DNA of 64,000 nt from Paenibacillus uliginis N3/975 (GCF_900177425.1 NZ_LT840184.1:264308-328307), one strand, 5' to 3'; positions 45,469 through 53,607 are shown, counted from the stretch's first letter. A program made the numbers and translations. The notes: generated by a model not told the origin, from the letters alone.

Positions 45469-45815
45469 TAGTTCGCCACCTCCTGGTCTTGACCAGCAGA
45501 ATCATCGGTTACGAGCTTAAGCCCAATAACGCCCGTCAACAGAATAGCGATCAGAATTACTTTGGTAAGTTTAAACGGTTCTCCGAATAGGAGCATTTCG
45601 GTTGTGACTGTCCCTGCAGTACCAATACCTGTGAAGACGGCGTAAACGGTTCCCACCGGAAGGCGTTTTGCTGATTCTATAATAAGATAGAAACTTATAA
45701 TTATGGCAATCGCAGTACCAAGCCACTCCCATACACTATTGGAATGACTCAATCCTATAACCCAGATGATCTCAACCAATCCGGCGACTAATACGTATAA
45801 CCAATTTCGGTTCAT
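45468..45815 (-). CDS. ykkC: SMR transporter subunit, YkkC-like
   Basis: The 115-residue partner has the matching helix-1 glutamate (VAGLVEIIWVIGLSHS) and GTVYAVFTGIGTAGTVTTEMLLFGEP. Opposed charge patterns in the pair are expected for dual-topology heterodimers. It is close to B. subtilis YkkC. It lies 33 bp after a TetR gene rather than behind a ykkC guanidine riboswitch, suggesting protein-based control. Confidence 0.87.
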   Translation of the reverse strand: MNRNWLYVLVAGLVEIIWVIGLSHSNSVWEWLGTAIAIIISFYLIIESAKRLPVGTVYAVFTGIGTAGTVTTEMLLFGEPFKLTKVILIAILLTGVIGLKLVTDDSAGQDQEVAN

Positions 45816-45848
45816 AACAGATGCTCCCTTTAGTTAGAATTCTTGATG

Positions 45849-46430
45849 TTATCTTTCCTTTGTAACGCCCGACCAATACACAGGCCATGCTTGCTCAAGC
45901 CGGCGGAGTGAACGCTCTTCACCCCCGTAAAGTATTTCGACGTCGATTCCGTCCATCAGCGTCAGAAAGGCTGAGGCAGCCTGTCTCGGATGCCGGATAA
46001 TCGGTCCTTTAACAGGGCAGCCAGCGGCCAGAAGACGTGACAATTGATCCTCTTGACTGTCGAGAAAAGGGTAGAGGATACCCATAACCTCGTTATAAAG
46101 CGAATTTGGTGGGAAGAACGACATTCGTAAAAAGAACTTCGCCTCATCATCTTCGTGATACTCGCGCTGTCTCTCCGTCAGACATCCTTTTAACTGCTCT
46201 TCCAGAGGAAGTTGTTCGTGTTCAATGAAATAGTGTCTGATTCGTTCCTCCTGCCTTTGAAAAACAGACTGAAGCACCTTCATGAATAGATCCTCTTTGC
46301 TTGCAAAGTGTGCATAAATCGATGGCTTCTTAATACCGCAATCATCGGCGATATTTTTTAAAGAAGCCCCCTCATAGCCGTCTCTGGCAAAATGGGTTAG
46401 TGCCGCCTGCATTATATTTGATGAAGTCAT
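45849..46430 (-). CDS. TetR-family regulator of the SMR pair
   Basis: The 193-residue protein begins with the TetR helix-turn-helix (YEGASLKNIADDCGIKKPSIYAHFASKEDLF) and has a C-terminal domain of usual length. It is the first gene of an apparent tetR-ykkC-ykkD operon. A perfect 14-bp palindrome CTAACGATCGTTAG lies 22 bp upstream and is probably its operator. The ATG follows GGAGGG on the minus strand with a rather long spacer. Confidence 0.87.
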   Translation of the reverse strand: MTSSNIMQAALTHFARDGYEGASLKNIADDCGIKKPSIYAHFASKEDLFMKVLQSVFQRQEERIRHYFIEHEQLPLEEQLKGCLTERQREYHEDDEAKFFLRMSFFPPNSLYNEVMGILYPFLDSQEDQLSRLLAAGCPVKGPIIRHPRQAASAFLTLMDGIDVEILYGGEERSLRRLEQAWPVYWSGVTKER

Positions 46431-46451
46431 ATTTTCAATCCACCCTCCTAA

Positions 46452-46465
46452 CTAACGATCGTTAG
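46452..46465. promoter_or_regulatory. Operator of the TetR-SMR operon
   Basis: CTAACGATCGTTAG is a perfect 14-bp palindrome immediately upstream of the regulator gene, a typical TetR-family site. Confidence 0.75.
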
Positions 46466-46682
46466 GTTTATTTTTTCAAATTGGGAGTCAGTTGTCAAGA
46501 AAAAAGCAAAAAAAATTTTCGACAAATATCCTGAACATATGACGCTGAAAGGTTACAACTTTGTCGTAATTGGGGATTTCTGTATCCTGCTCGTAGGAAG
46601 AACGTATGACTTCATGTAGAATATGGTGGACAAGGTAAGTGAACATTGGAAAAAGTGATTGGTGAGAGTGGGGTTACAAGAA

Positions 46683-48185
46683 ATGAGAAAGGGAATACAG
46701 GCTGTTATCATATCGGCGATATTGTTCGCTTTTTATTACTTCGGTTTCGATTATTTTGGTAAAACGGCCGGTACGGTTGTCAGTGTGTTCTCTACGCTGA
46801 CGGTTGTTTCCATTGGTTTAATGATTTTTATGGAGAACCGCCATCCGTCAGCAACGATGGCTTGGATATTGCTGCTGGCCCTGATACCGATCGTGGGTCT
46901 CTTTTTTTATTTGCTGTTCGGGCAGAACTATTTCAAACGTAGAAAGTACGATAAAAAAGCACAGCGTGATATTTTGGCGTACGAAAGTGAAGTGCTTCAG
47001 CGCAGTATTCCGGATCTGACTTCGTTCCGGCAGGATCATCAGCAGCTTCTTCAGCTGTCGCAGCGTCTGGCACGTACGCCGATCTCCTTTTCGACAGAAA
47101 CAAAGGTGCTCACGAACGGCGAGGAGACGTTCTCCGCTCTTCTTCCTGAACTGCAGAAGGCGCAGCATCATATCCATATGGAGTATTACATTTACCGGGC
47201 GGATGAGATCGGTACACAAATTCAGAGAATCCTTATGAATAAAGCAAGAGAAGGCGTGTCCGTAAGGTTTATGGTCGATGCCGTGGGTAGTTTGCAACTA
47301 CCTAAGTCATTCTTGAATGAGATGAAGGAAGCTGGTGTTCAGGTCGCTGTGTTTGGCAGTCCGCGAACGATTTTTTTTACCAGCCGGGTCAACTACCGCA
47401 ATCACCGCAAAATCGTTGTCATCGACGGCAGTGTAGGCTTTATAGGCGGTTTGAACATCGGAGATGAATATTTAAGCCGCAACAAAACGTATGGTTTCTG
47501 GCGTGATACGCATATGCTTGTCCGGGGCGAAGCCGTACGAACGTTGCAGGTTATATTCATGCAGGATTGGCAGTACGTTACAGATGAAGTTGTAACCGAG
47601 CAGGAATATTATTCACCGGATCTGTTGGAGAACCGGAACGGAGTGGTGCAGATCATCGCAAGCGGACCGGATAATGAGCGAAGGGCGCTCAAAAATATTT
47701 TTTTCTCTATGATCGTATCGGCTCGTAAGTCAGTATGGATTGCAACACCGTATTTTATTCCGGATGATGATATTTTGACAGCTCTGCGTGTAGCTGCTCT
47801 GGCAGGATTGGATGTGCGTATTCTGTTTCCGGCGAAGCCCGATAAGTGGCTTCCGTTTCTAGCGTCGCATTCCTACTTTTCGACTCTTCTCGATGCGGGA
47901 GTCCGTATTTATGAGTACGAAAAGGGATTTTTGCACTCTAAACTGTTGATTGTGGACGGTGAGATTGCGACCATTGGAACAGCAAATATGGATATGCGCA
48001 GCTTTCACCTGAATTTTGAAGTGAACGCCTTACTCGTCGAGACGGAGAGCGTGCAGCAGATGGTTAATGATTTTGAGCGCGATTTGCAGTATACGAATCT
48101 TATTGACCGGGATACATTCATGAATAAGCGGATCATCGTTCGTCTGCTGGAATCAGGTGCACGTCTGATGTCACCACTGTTGTAA
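46683..48185 (+). CDS. cls: Cardiolipin synthase
   Basis: The start is probably the ATG at 46683 (500 residues, the usual length), nine bases after GTGGGG. A TTG at 46659 would add eight residues. Two N-terminal membrane helices are followed by the first HKD motif NHRKIVVIDGSVGFIGGLNIGD near 238 and the second HSKLLIVDGEIATIGTANMDMRS near 417. The enzyme joins two phosphatidylglycerol molecules to make cardiolipin and glycerol at the membrane. It is single, with a terminator at 48215-48262. Confidence 0.94.
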   Translation: MRKGIQAVIISAILFAFYYFGFDYFGKTAGTVVSVFSTLTVVSIGLMIFMENRHPSATMAWILLLALIPIVGLFFYLLFGQNYFKRRKYDKKAQRDILAYESEVLQRSIPDLTSFRQDHQQLLQLSQRLARTPISFSTETKVLTNGEETFSALLPELQKAQHHIHMEYYIYRADEIGTQIQRILMNKAREGVSVRFMVDAVGSLQLPKSFLNEMKEAGVQVAVFGSPRTIFFTSRVNYRNHRKIVVIDGSVGFIGGLNIGDEYLSRNKTYGFWRDTHMLVRGEAVRTLQVIFMQDWQYVTDEVVTEQEYYSPDLLENRNGVVQIIASGPDNERRALKNIFFSMIVSARKSVWIATPYFIPDDDILTALRVAALAGLDVRILFPAKPDKWLPFLASHSYFSTLLDAGVRIYEYEKGFLHSKLLIVDGEIATIGTANMDMRSFHLNFEVNALLVETESVQQMVNDFERDLQYTNLIDRDTFMNKRIIVRLLESGARLMSPLL

Positions 48186-48214
48186 GGTTGATTTCGGCAG
48201 CTATAGTAATAATT

Positions 48215-48262
48215 AAAGAACCACCGATGCAGGCAGTAATTGTCTTCAGCCGGTGGTTCTTT
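48215..48262 (+). terminator. Terminator after cls
   Basis: AAAGAACCACCG / CGGTGGTTCTTT is a 12-bp stem around a partly paired loop. Confidence 0.8.
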
Positions 48263-48308
48263 GTATGTGCGTTGATTTTATGTCTAATCGACAGACGATT
48301 GGTAAAAA

Positions 48309-48336
48309 TGTATAATCGATGTACTAAATTTGTATA
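48309..48336. promoter_or_regulatory. Three 11-bp-phased repeats upstream of the CarH-type gene
   Basis: TGTATA at 48309, TGTACT at 48320 and TGTATA at 48331 are spaced exactly 11 bp apart. On the minus strand they read TATACA, AGTACA and TATACA. CarH of Thermus binds tandem 11-bp direct repeats with a TnTACA-like core, so this is a strong candidate operator for autoregulation. Confidence 0.65.
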
Positions 48337-48379
48337 AAGTCGGAAGCCCCCAGATCATTACCGAAAGGCAGGGAAGCAT

Positions 48380-49288
48380 TTGTACTCCATTAAGCAGGTG
48401 TCCACAATGCTGGATATGCCTACCGTTACAATCCGAGCCTGGGAGAATCGTTACGGTGCTGTAAATCCGCTTCGAACGGAATCGGGTTACCGCATGTACT
48501 GTCCGGAGGACATAGAAGATCTACGTTGGCTGAAAGAGCAGGTGGAGCAGAAGGGTATCAGTATCTCTCAGGCTGCCCGCCTGCTGAAAGCGGACAAGGC
48601 TGCACAATCCAAGGCAGGCTCCTTTCCCGTTCTGGCACCAATGGGTGCGGATGAGGCTTTTGATCAGCTAAGCGGACAAATATATGAAGCTTTATTTGAG
48701 TTTCAGGGAGAACGGGCGAATAAGCTGATAGACTATGGCTTTTCTATTTACGGCTATGACGCAATGTTCTACAAAATCTTGGTTCCTGTGCTTGTGCGAG
48801 CGGGGGATGCATGGCAACACGGGCAGGCATCAGTTGCACAGGAGCATTTTATAACCGAACTGGTATCCCGGCGCTTCCTTCAGTTTTTCCATCTCTTCCC
48901 CATTCATTCCTATTTACCGAAAGCGTTGTCGTTCTGTCCGGATGGAGAGTATCATCAGGTAGGTCTGATGCTGTTCTCCCTGCTGCTGCGGCGAAGTGGT
49001 CTGGATGTCTTTTATCTTGGTCCCAATACGCCGTTGGATGGGCTTTTGCACATTATCGGCGCTCACAGAATCGGCATTGTCTGTATCTCTATAACAGATC
49101 CGGACTTCGTGCCTAAAGTGGATGAGTTTATTCGTCTTACTTCTTCACACTATCCATCGGTACGTTTTCTGCTCGGGGGACCAGGGTTTGAGGGGGAGAA
49201 TACGACAGCGTATCCGAACTCAGTTTTGTCGGAGCCACCGGAGAAATGGCAGGAATGGATAAACCGTTTCATTGGACGAGTCGTTTAA
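48380..49288 (+). CDS. CarH/LitR-type B12-dependent photoreceptor regulator
   Basis: This 302-residue MerR-family regulator begins at TTG after an AGGG-type site. The N-terminal MerR helix-turn-helix is at residues 1-70 (TIRAWENRYGAVNPLRTESGYRMY). A four-helix bundle carries W145-x9-E155-H156 (WQHGQASVAQEH), the W-x9-EH signature of CarH photoreceptors. The B12-binding Rossmann domain has E190-x-H192-xx-G195, whose His is the lower cobalt ligand. In CarH, adenosylcobalamin-bound tetramers repress genes in the dark and fall apart in light. The next gene is an isopentenyl-diphosphate isomerase, in line with light-controlled isoprenoid synthesis. Confidence 0.87.
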   Translation: MYSIKQVSTMLDMPTVTIRAWENRYGAVNPLRTESGYRMYCPEDIEDLRWLKEQVEQKGISISQAARLLKADKAAQSKAGSFPVLAPMGADEAFDQLSGQIYEALFEFQGERANKLIDYGFSIYGYDAMFYKILVPVLVRAGDAWQHGQASVAQEHFITELVSRRFLQFFHLFPIHSYLPKALSFCPDGEYHQVGLMLFSLLLRRSGLDVFYLGPNTPLDGLLHIIGAHRIGIVCISITDPDFVPKVDEFIRLTSSHYPSVRFLLGGPGFEGENTTAYPNSVLSEPPEKWQEWINRFIGRVV

Positions 49289-49374
49289 ACATGTTTAATG
49301 GGTTTAAACAATATATGAATGCAGAAAATACATAGAAGCGTAATCTAGTAACGGCTACTTAACGGGAGGGACGT

Positions 49375-50499
49375 ATGAACAATCGGAACAGGCAAGAGGC
49401 TCCTGCCAGCGGGGAGATTAGAGTTTCTGCTAGTGAGATATTTTCGGATAACAAAGGCATGCTCCTGCCGGAGGTGCCCACAGGCGAGCGAAAAATAGAA
49501 CATGTCCGGTTATGCCTTGAGGAAGAAGTAGGAGGCCGGGATGTGACAACGGGGTTTGAGAATTACCGGTTCCGGCATGCGGCTCTGCCAGAGGTGGACT
49601 TTGACGATGTGAGTCTGGAAACCTCTTTTCTTGGGTTCTCTATGGCAACACCTCTTTTGATCAGCTCCATGACTGGAGGTAGCAAGGCAACAGGGGAGAT
49701 TAACATGCGTTTGGCTGAAGCCGCGGAGCGGCGAGGTTGGGCGCTTGGTGTCGGCTCGATCCGGGCCGCTGTGGAGCGCGGAGAGCTTGCATCTACGTTC
49801 CGGGTTCGAGAGAAGGCGCCAAACATTCCGGTTATCGCCAATCTTGGCGCGGTGCAGCTCAATTACGGATTTGGTCCGGATGATTACCGGCGGGGCGTGG
49901 ACATTGCCGGAGCAGATCTACTCGTGCTGCATTTGAATGGACTGCAGGAAGTGTTCCAGCCCGAAGGCAATACCCGATTCGGAGGGCTGTTGCCCAAGAT
50001 CGAAGAACTATGCCGGGTACTTGAAGTCCCGGTAGGCATCAAAGAAGTGGGCTGGGGAATTGACGGCTTTACAGCGCGAAGCCTGTTGGATGCCGGAGCT
50101 GCATTCATTGATGTGGCCGGAGCCGGAGGCACTTCCTGGAGCCAGGTCGAGAAATTCCGCAGCAGCGATCCGGTCCGTCGTGCGGCGGCGGAGGCGTTCG
50201 CAGGCTGGGGCAATCCGACCGCTGACTGCATAATCGAGGTGAGAGAGGCCGCACCAACCGCTGCCTTGATTGGCAGCGGAGGCCTAAACAGTGGTGTGGA
50301 TGCGGCCAAGGCCCTTGCGATTGGTGCCGACCTGGCAGGCTTTGGCCGAGGACTGCTCGGCTCGGCAGTGTCTTCCGAGGAGGCACTGGACCAGAAGCTG
50401 GCGCAGGTTGAGCTGGAGCTTCGCACGGCGATGTTCGGAATCGGAGCGGTAAATATTACGGCTCTGAAAGAGACGGATCGTCTGCTAAAACGGTTTTGA
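49375..50499 (+). CDS. fni: Type 2 isopentenyl-diphosphate delta-isomerase
   Basis: The 374-residue FMN- and NADPH-dependent enzyme interconverts IPP and DMAPP. Visible family motifs are LISSMTGGSKATGEIN near 98-113, LGVGSIRAAVERGE near 124-137 and GSGGLNSGVDAAKALAIGADLAGFGRGLLG near 301-330, the last forming the FMN-phosphate site. Its length (B. subtilis Fni is about 349) is slightly larger because of an N-terminal extension. The ATG follows GGGAGGG, 86 bp after the CarH-type gene in the same direction, so light-responsive control is plausible. A terminator follows at 50550. Confidence 0.93.
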   Translation: MNNRNRQEAPASGEIRVSASEIFSDNKGMLLPEVPTGERKIEHVRLCLEEEVGGRDVTTGFENYRFRHAALPEVDFDDVSLETSFLGFSMATPLLISSMTGGSKATGEINMRLAEAAERRGWALGVGSIRAAVERGELASTFRVREKAPNIPVIANLGAVQLNYGFGPDDYRRGVDIAGADLLVLHLNGLQEVFQPEGNTRFGGLLPKIEELCRVLEVPVGIKEVGWGIDGFTARSLLDAGAAFIDVAGAGGTSWSQVEKFRSSDPVRRAAAEAFAGWGNPTADCIIEVREAAPTAALIGSGGLNSGVDAAKALAIGADLAGFGRGLLGSAVSSEEALDQKLAQVELELRTAMFGIGAVNITALKETDRLLKRF

Positions 50500-50549
50500 C
50501 TTCAAAACTTTTTAGTCCTCAATATTCAAAACCAAACGATTACTTCGAA

Positions 50550-50585
50550 AGACCTTTAATCCGACAAGGATTAAAGGTCTTTTTC
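50550..50585 (+). terminator. Terminator after fni
   Basis: AGACCTTTAATCC-GACAA-GGATTAAAGGTCT is a 13-bp perfect stem followed by a T-run. The remainder of the 50500-50849 gap is AT-rich and contains the lpx promoter. Confidence 0.92.
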
Positions 50586-50689
50586 TTTTTATAGAAACTA
50601 AGCACTGTTTCAACAGGTCTTGATATGTAAATGGCGTCTTATCAGAATTTTTATATATTCGTAAAACATGTTCAAATTCAAAAAAAACT

Positions 50690-50719
50690 TTTGCCAATTT
50701 GCACTAAAAACCTTATATT
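50690..50719 (+). promoter_or_regulatory. Putative lpxCDA promoter
   Basis: TTGCCA (50690-50695) is followed after 17 bp by TTATAT (50713-50718) or after 18 bp by TATATT (50714-50719). It predicts a leader of about 120 nt before lpxC. Confidence 0.5.
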
Positions 50720-50849
50720 AGGAGTACGTATGGAAACAAGTGTTCCCTTTTGGGAGTGAGGAGAAGGATATTAGGAAGGACGTCCAAACATAGTCCACAA
50801 TCGGATTATGAAACGTTATCATATACCAAGGTGAAAGGGCGATCAAATA

Positions 50850-51680
50850 GTGTATCAACAAACTATTGGTAGCAGTTTTAAATTAGAAGGCATCACCATA
50901 CACAGTGGAATTGTAACATGTATGACTCTTCATCCTTCACGACCTAATAGTGGAATTGTCTTCAGAAGAACTGATGTGGAGCCATTTGAAATTATTGAAG
51001 TGAAAGTTAAAAATGTATCAAACACTGAACGTTGCACCCAACTTACGAATCATAATGGATATTCGGTCTCTATGGTTGAACACGTTATGTCTGCTCTTCG
51101 TGGCATGGCCGTTGATAATGCTATTATTGATATCAACGGCGAAGAAATTCCTGTTCTCGATGGGAGTTCTTTAGACATCGCTACTAAAATATCAGAGGTC
51201 GGTCTTTCCAGACAGAATGTTGAGAAAAAATATCTTCGTTTAAAGAAAAACGTTAGAGTTGAGATAGGCAAGTCATTTCTTGAAGCTTTCCCCTGTTCTG
51301 CCATGTCATATACAATTGGTTTTAAGAACGTACATAATCTGCCTTTTCTTTCTGATCAGATAGCATACTTTGACTTCGAATTAAATGATTACCTGAGTGA
51401 TATTGCACTTGCACGCACATTTGGATACGAAAAAGATATTAATTACTTAAGAAGCAAAGAACTAATTAAAGGCGCCTCTTTGGGAAATGCGGTACTGATT
51501 GGCGAAAGTGGAATCATGTCCAATTTGCGTTTCCAAGATGAATTTGCCCGTCACAAACTTTTAGATGTCATTGGAGATTTGGCCTTGATTCCTCCCTTTT
51601 TGGCAAAAATAAAAGGCGAACGAACCTCCCATCATCTAAACATACTTCTGGCACGTAAAGTTCTAAAGCATCTCTATTAA
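50850..51680 (+). CDS. lpxC: UDP-3-O-acyl-N-acetylglucosamine deacetylase
   Basis: The 276-residue protein starts at GTG about ten bases after GAAAGGG. It matches LpxC along its length. By eye alignment with the E. coli enzyme, E77-H78 in VSMVEHVMSAL corresponds to E78-H79, H235 and D239 in RHKLLDVIGD correspond to zinc ligands H238 and D242, and H261 in SHHLN corresponds to H265. The LARTFGY segment is also conserved. LpxC deacetylates UDP-3-O-acyl-GlcNAc, the committed step of lipid A synthesis. It is first in an lpxC-lpxD-lpxA operon, normally confined to diderm bacteria. The gene is clearly AT-richer than fni upstream (21 of 60 G+C at 51181-51240). Confidence 0.93.
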   Translation: MYQQTIGSSFKLEGITIHSGIVTCMTLHPSRPNSGIVFRRTDVEPFEIIEVKVKNVSNTERCTQLTNHNGYSVSMVEHVMSALRGMAVDNAIIDINGEEIPVLDGSSLDIATKISEVGLSRQNVEKKYLRLKKNVRVEIGKSFLEAFPCSAMSYTIGFKNVHNLPFLSDQIAYFDFELNDYLSDIALARTFGYEKDINYLRSKELIKGASLGNAVLIGESGIMSNLRFQDEFARHKLLDVIGDLALIPPFLAKIKGERTSHHLNILLARKVLKHLY

Positions 51681-51704
51681 TATGAATTAATAAGGAGGGT
51701 AAAT

Positions 51705-52715
51705 ATGGCATACAACTTAAAATCAATTGCACAGGCATTGAATGGGTCTTTAGTGGGTGATGGTGATATTGTTATACACAGTATTGCCTCCTTTTTGAAT
51801 GCTAAGGATGGTCAAATTGCTTATGTATCAGGAAAAAACGTCAATAAACTGACTACATGTTGCGCTTCTGCCTTGGTTATTCCTGACAATATTGTATGTG
51901 ACTTTCTTATTCCAGTCATCAAAGTAAAAAACCCAAGACTGGCCTTCGTTCATTTAGTGGGTATGTTTCAAGATAAAATTGAGAGTAACGGCAAAATTAC
52001 ATCAAGTATGATCGATGTATCTAGTAAACTTGGTTATTGTATACAGATAGATGACGGTACAGTGATAAAAGAAGGCGTTTCTATTGGAGATCATACTGTT
52101 ATTGGTTCAAATTCGTTCATTGGTAAAAACGTCTTTATTGGGGAAAATTGTTTCATACATCCTAATGTTACTATTTCAAAGGATACGGTGATTGGCAACA
52201 ATGTTATCATACATTCCGGTTCTGTCATCGGTTCTGATGGATTCGGGTATGAATGGGATGGAGAAAGACATGTAAAGATTCCTCATGTTGGAAACATAGT
52301 AATCTTTGATGATGTCGAGATTGGAGCTAATACTACAATTGACCGTGGCACTATTGATTCTACAATAATTGGAAAGGGCACCAAAATAGATAATCTTGTC
52401 CAAATTGGCCACAACGTTCAAATAGGAGAACACTGCCTCATCGTTGCAACAAGCGGCATTGCTGGTTCGACAACAATTGGGAATCATGTCACTTTAGCAG
52501 GTGGATGCGGTATTACAGGTCATGTTTCTATTGGTGATCACTCTATTATCTTAGCAAGAACATGTGTGGGAAAAGATTTGCCACCAAAATCAGTTGTCTC
52601 TGGTATTTATGCTCGTCCTCATAAAGAACAACTGAAAGAGCTTGCGGTGCTCTCCAGGCTTCCCAGAACAATAAAAGAAATTAATAAAAAACTAGAAGTG
52701 TTATTAAAAAAATAA
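51705..52715 (+). CDS. lpxD: UDP-3-O-acylglucosamine N-acyltransferase
   Basis: The 336-residue protein has the LpxD order. The N-terminal uridine-binding domain (residues 1-100) is followed by a left-handed beta-helix of hexapeptide repeats from about 110 to 300, with the highly conserved GSDGFGYE and IGANTTIDRGTID segments. A C-terminal helix EINKKLEVLLKK ends the chain. H236 in QIGHNVQIGEH corresponds to catalytic H239 of E. coli. The enzyme adds a 3-hydroxyacyl chain from acyl-ACP to the free amine left by LpxC, giving UDP-2,3-diacylglucosamine. It starts 24 bp after lpxC, behind AAGGAGGG. Confidence 0.93.
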   Translation: MAYNLKSIAQALNGSLVGDGDIVIHSIASFLNAKDGQIAYVSGKNVNKLTTCCASALVIPDNIVCDFLIPVIKVKNPRLAFVHLVGMFQDKIESNGKITSSMIDVSSKLGYCIQIDDGTVIKEGVSIGDHTVIGSNSFIGKNVFIGENCFIHPNVTISKDTVIGNNVIIHSGSVIGSDGFGYEWDGERHVKIPHVGNIVIFDDVEIGANTTIDRGTIDSTIIGKGTKIDNLVQIGHNVQIGEHCLIVATSGIAGSTTIGNHVTLAGGCGITGHVSIGDHSIILARTCVGKDLPPKSVVSGIYARPHKEQLKELAVLSRLPRTIKEINKKLEVLLKK

Positions 52716-52752
52716 TGACAAAATCAGTATCTTAAAAACGGAGGGATAAAAT

Positions 52753-53535
52753 TTGATTCATCCCACAGCGATCATACATCATACAGCAATAATCGGAGAA
52801 AATGTTGAAATTGGCCCGTTTAGTATAATCGAGGAGAAAGTAAAGATTGGAAGCGGATGTAAAATTGGAAGTAGTGTTTGTATTGGTTCACATACAGTAT
52901 TAGGCAGGAGCAATCACATATTTCAGGGGGTTGTAGTCGGTTCCGCCCCATTGGATAAAACATATAAAGATGAAAAGACATACGTCATTGTTGGTGATAA
53001 CAACGTCGTAAGAGAGTACTCAACGATCAGCAAAGGAACGTTAAAAGGCGATGGTATAACACGAGTCGGCAATAACAACTTCATTATGACCTGCGTTCAT
53101 ATTGGGCATGATGTTGTGATGGGTAGCCATATTGTTATCGCTAGTAGTGCACAAATTGGGGGTCATGTTGAAATTGAGGATAATGTGACTATTGGTGGCC
53201 TGACTGGAATTCATCAGTTTTGTAAAATTGGTAGGCTTTCTATGATTGGAGCTGTAAGTAAAGTTTCTCAGGATATAGTTCCTTACTCGCTAGTTGACGG
53301 TTCTAGAGCAAGTATATGCGGTGTCAATATGGTTGGATTAAAAAGAAGTGGTTTGTCAAATGATGAAATCAAAATCATAAAAGAAATTAATTCCATCTTA
53401 TTTCGTAGGAAGTTATTACTTACTCAATCTATTGATATTATAAACAAAATGCCCCAATCAGAATTCAAACAGCATACGCTTGATTTTTTGCATAAATCTA
53501 AACGTGGCATAGCCAGAATGAAGCGGCTCGCTTAA
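52753..53535 (+). CDS. lpxA: UDP-N-acetylglucosamine O-acyltransferase
   Basis: The 260-residue protein has the normal LpxA length (262 in E. coli). It starts at TTG after ACGGAGGG, 37 bp beyond lpxD. A beta-helix of hexapeptide repeats occupies residues 1-190 and a helical tail follows. H119 in VHIGHDV corresponds to catalytic H125, and H154 in GIHQFCKIG to H160. The E. coli chain-length residue G173 corresponds to A167 here, so the acyl chain preference may differ. LpxA adds a 3-hydroxyacyl chain from ACP to the 3-OH of UDP-GlcNAc, the first lipid A step. No fabZ lies between lpxD and lpxA, and no lpxB follows. Confidence 0.93.
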   Translation: MIHPTAIIHHTAIIGENVEIGPFSIIEEKVKIGSGCKIGSSVCIGSHTVLGRSNHIFQGVVVGSAPLDKTYKDEKTYVIVGDNNVVREYSTISKGTLKGDGITRVGNNNFIMTCVHIGHDVVMGSHIVIASSAQIGGHVEIEDNVTIGGLTGIHQFCKIGRLSMIGAVSKVSQDIVPYSLVDGSRASICGVNMVGLKRSGLSNDEIKIIKEINSILFRRKLLLTQSIDIINKMPQSEFKQHTLDFLHKSKRGIARMKRLA

Positions 53536-53607
53536 GGGAAACTTTGCTGTCGGTATTTGCCCGGGCCAACGATTTTGGTATCCTTTTGAATAAGAGATAT
53601 TCATGGT

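Noticed and set aside
45816..46660. Guanidine-I (ykkC) riboswitch for the SMR genes
   Set aside because: The conserved ykkC blocks could not be found on the minus strand. A TetR palindrome is there instead.
50512..50697. Minus-strand open frame of 61 codons before lpxC
   Set aside because: It runs through the fni terminator, has no ribosome site and shows no family features.
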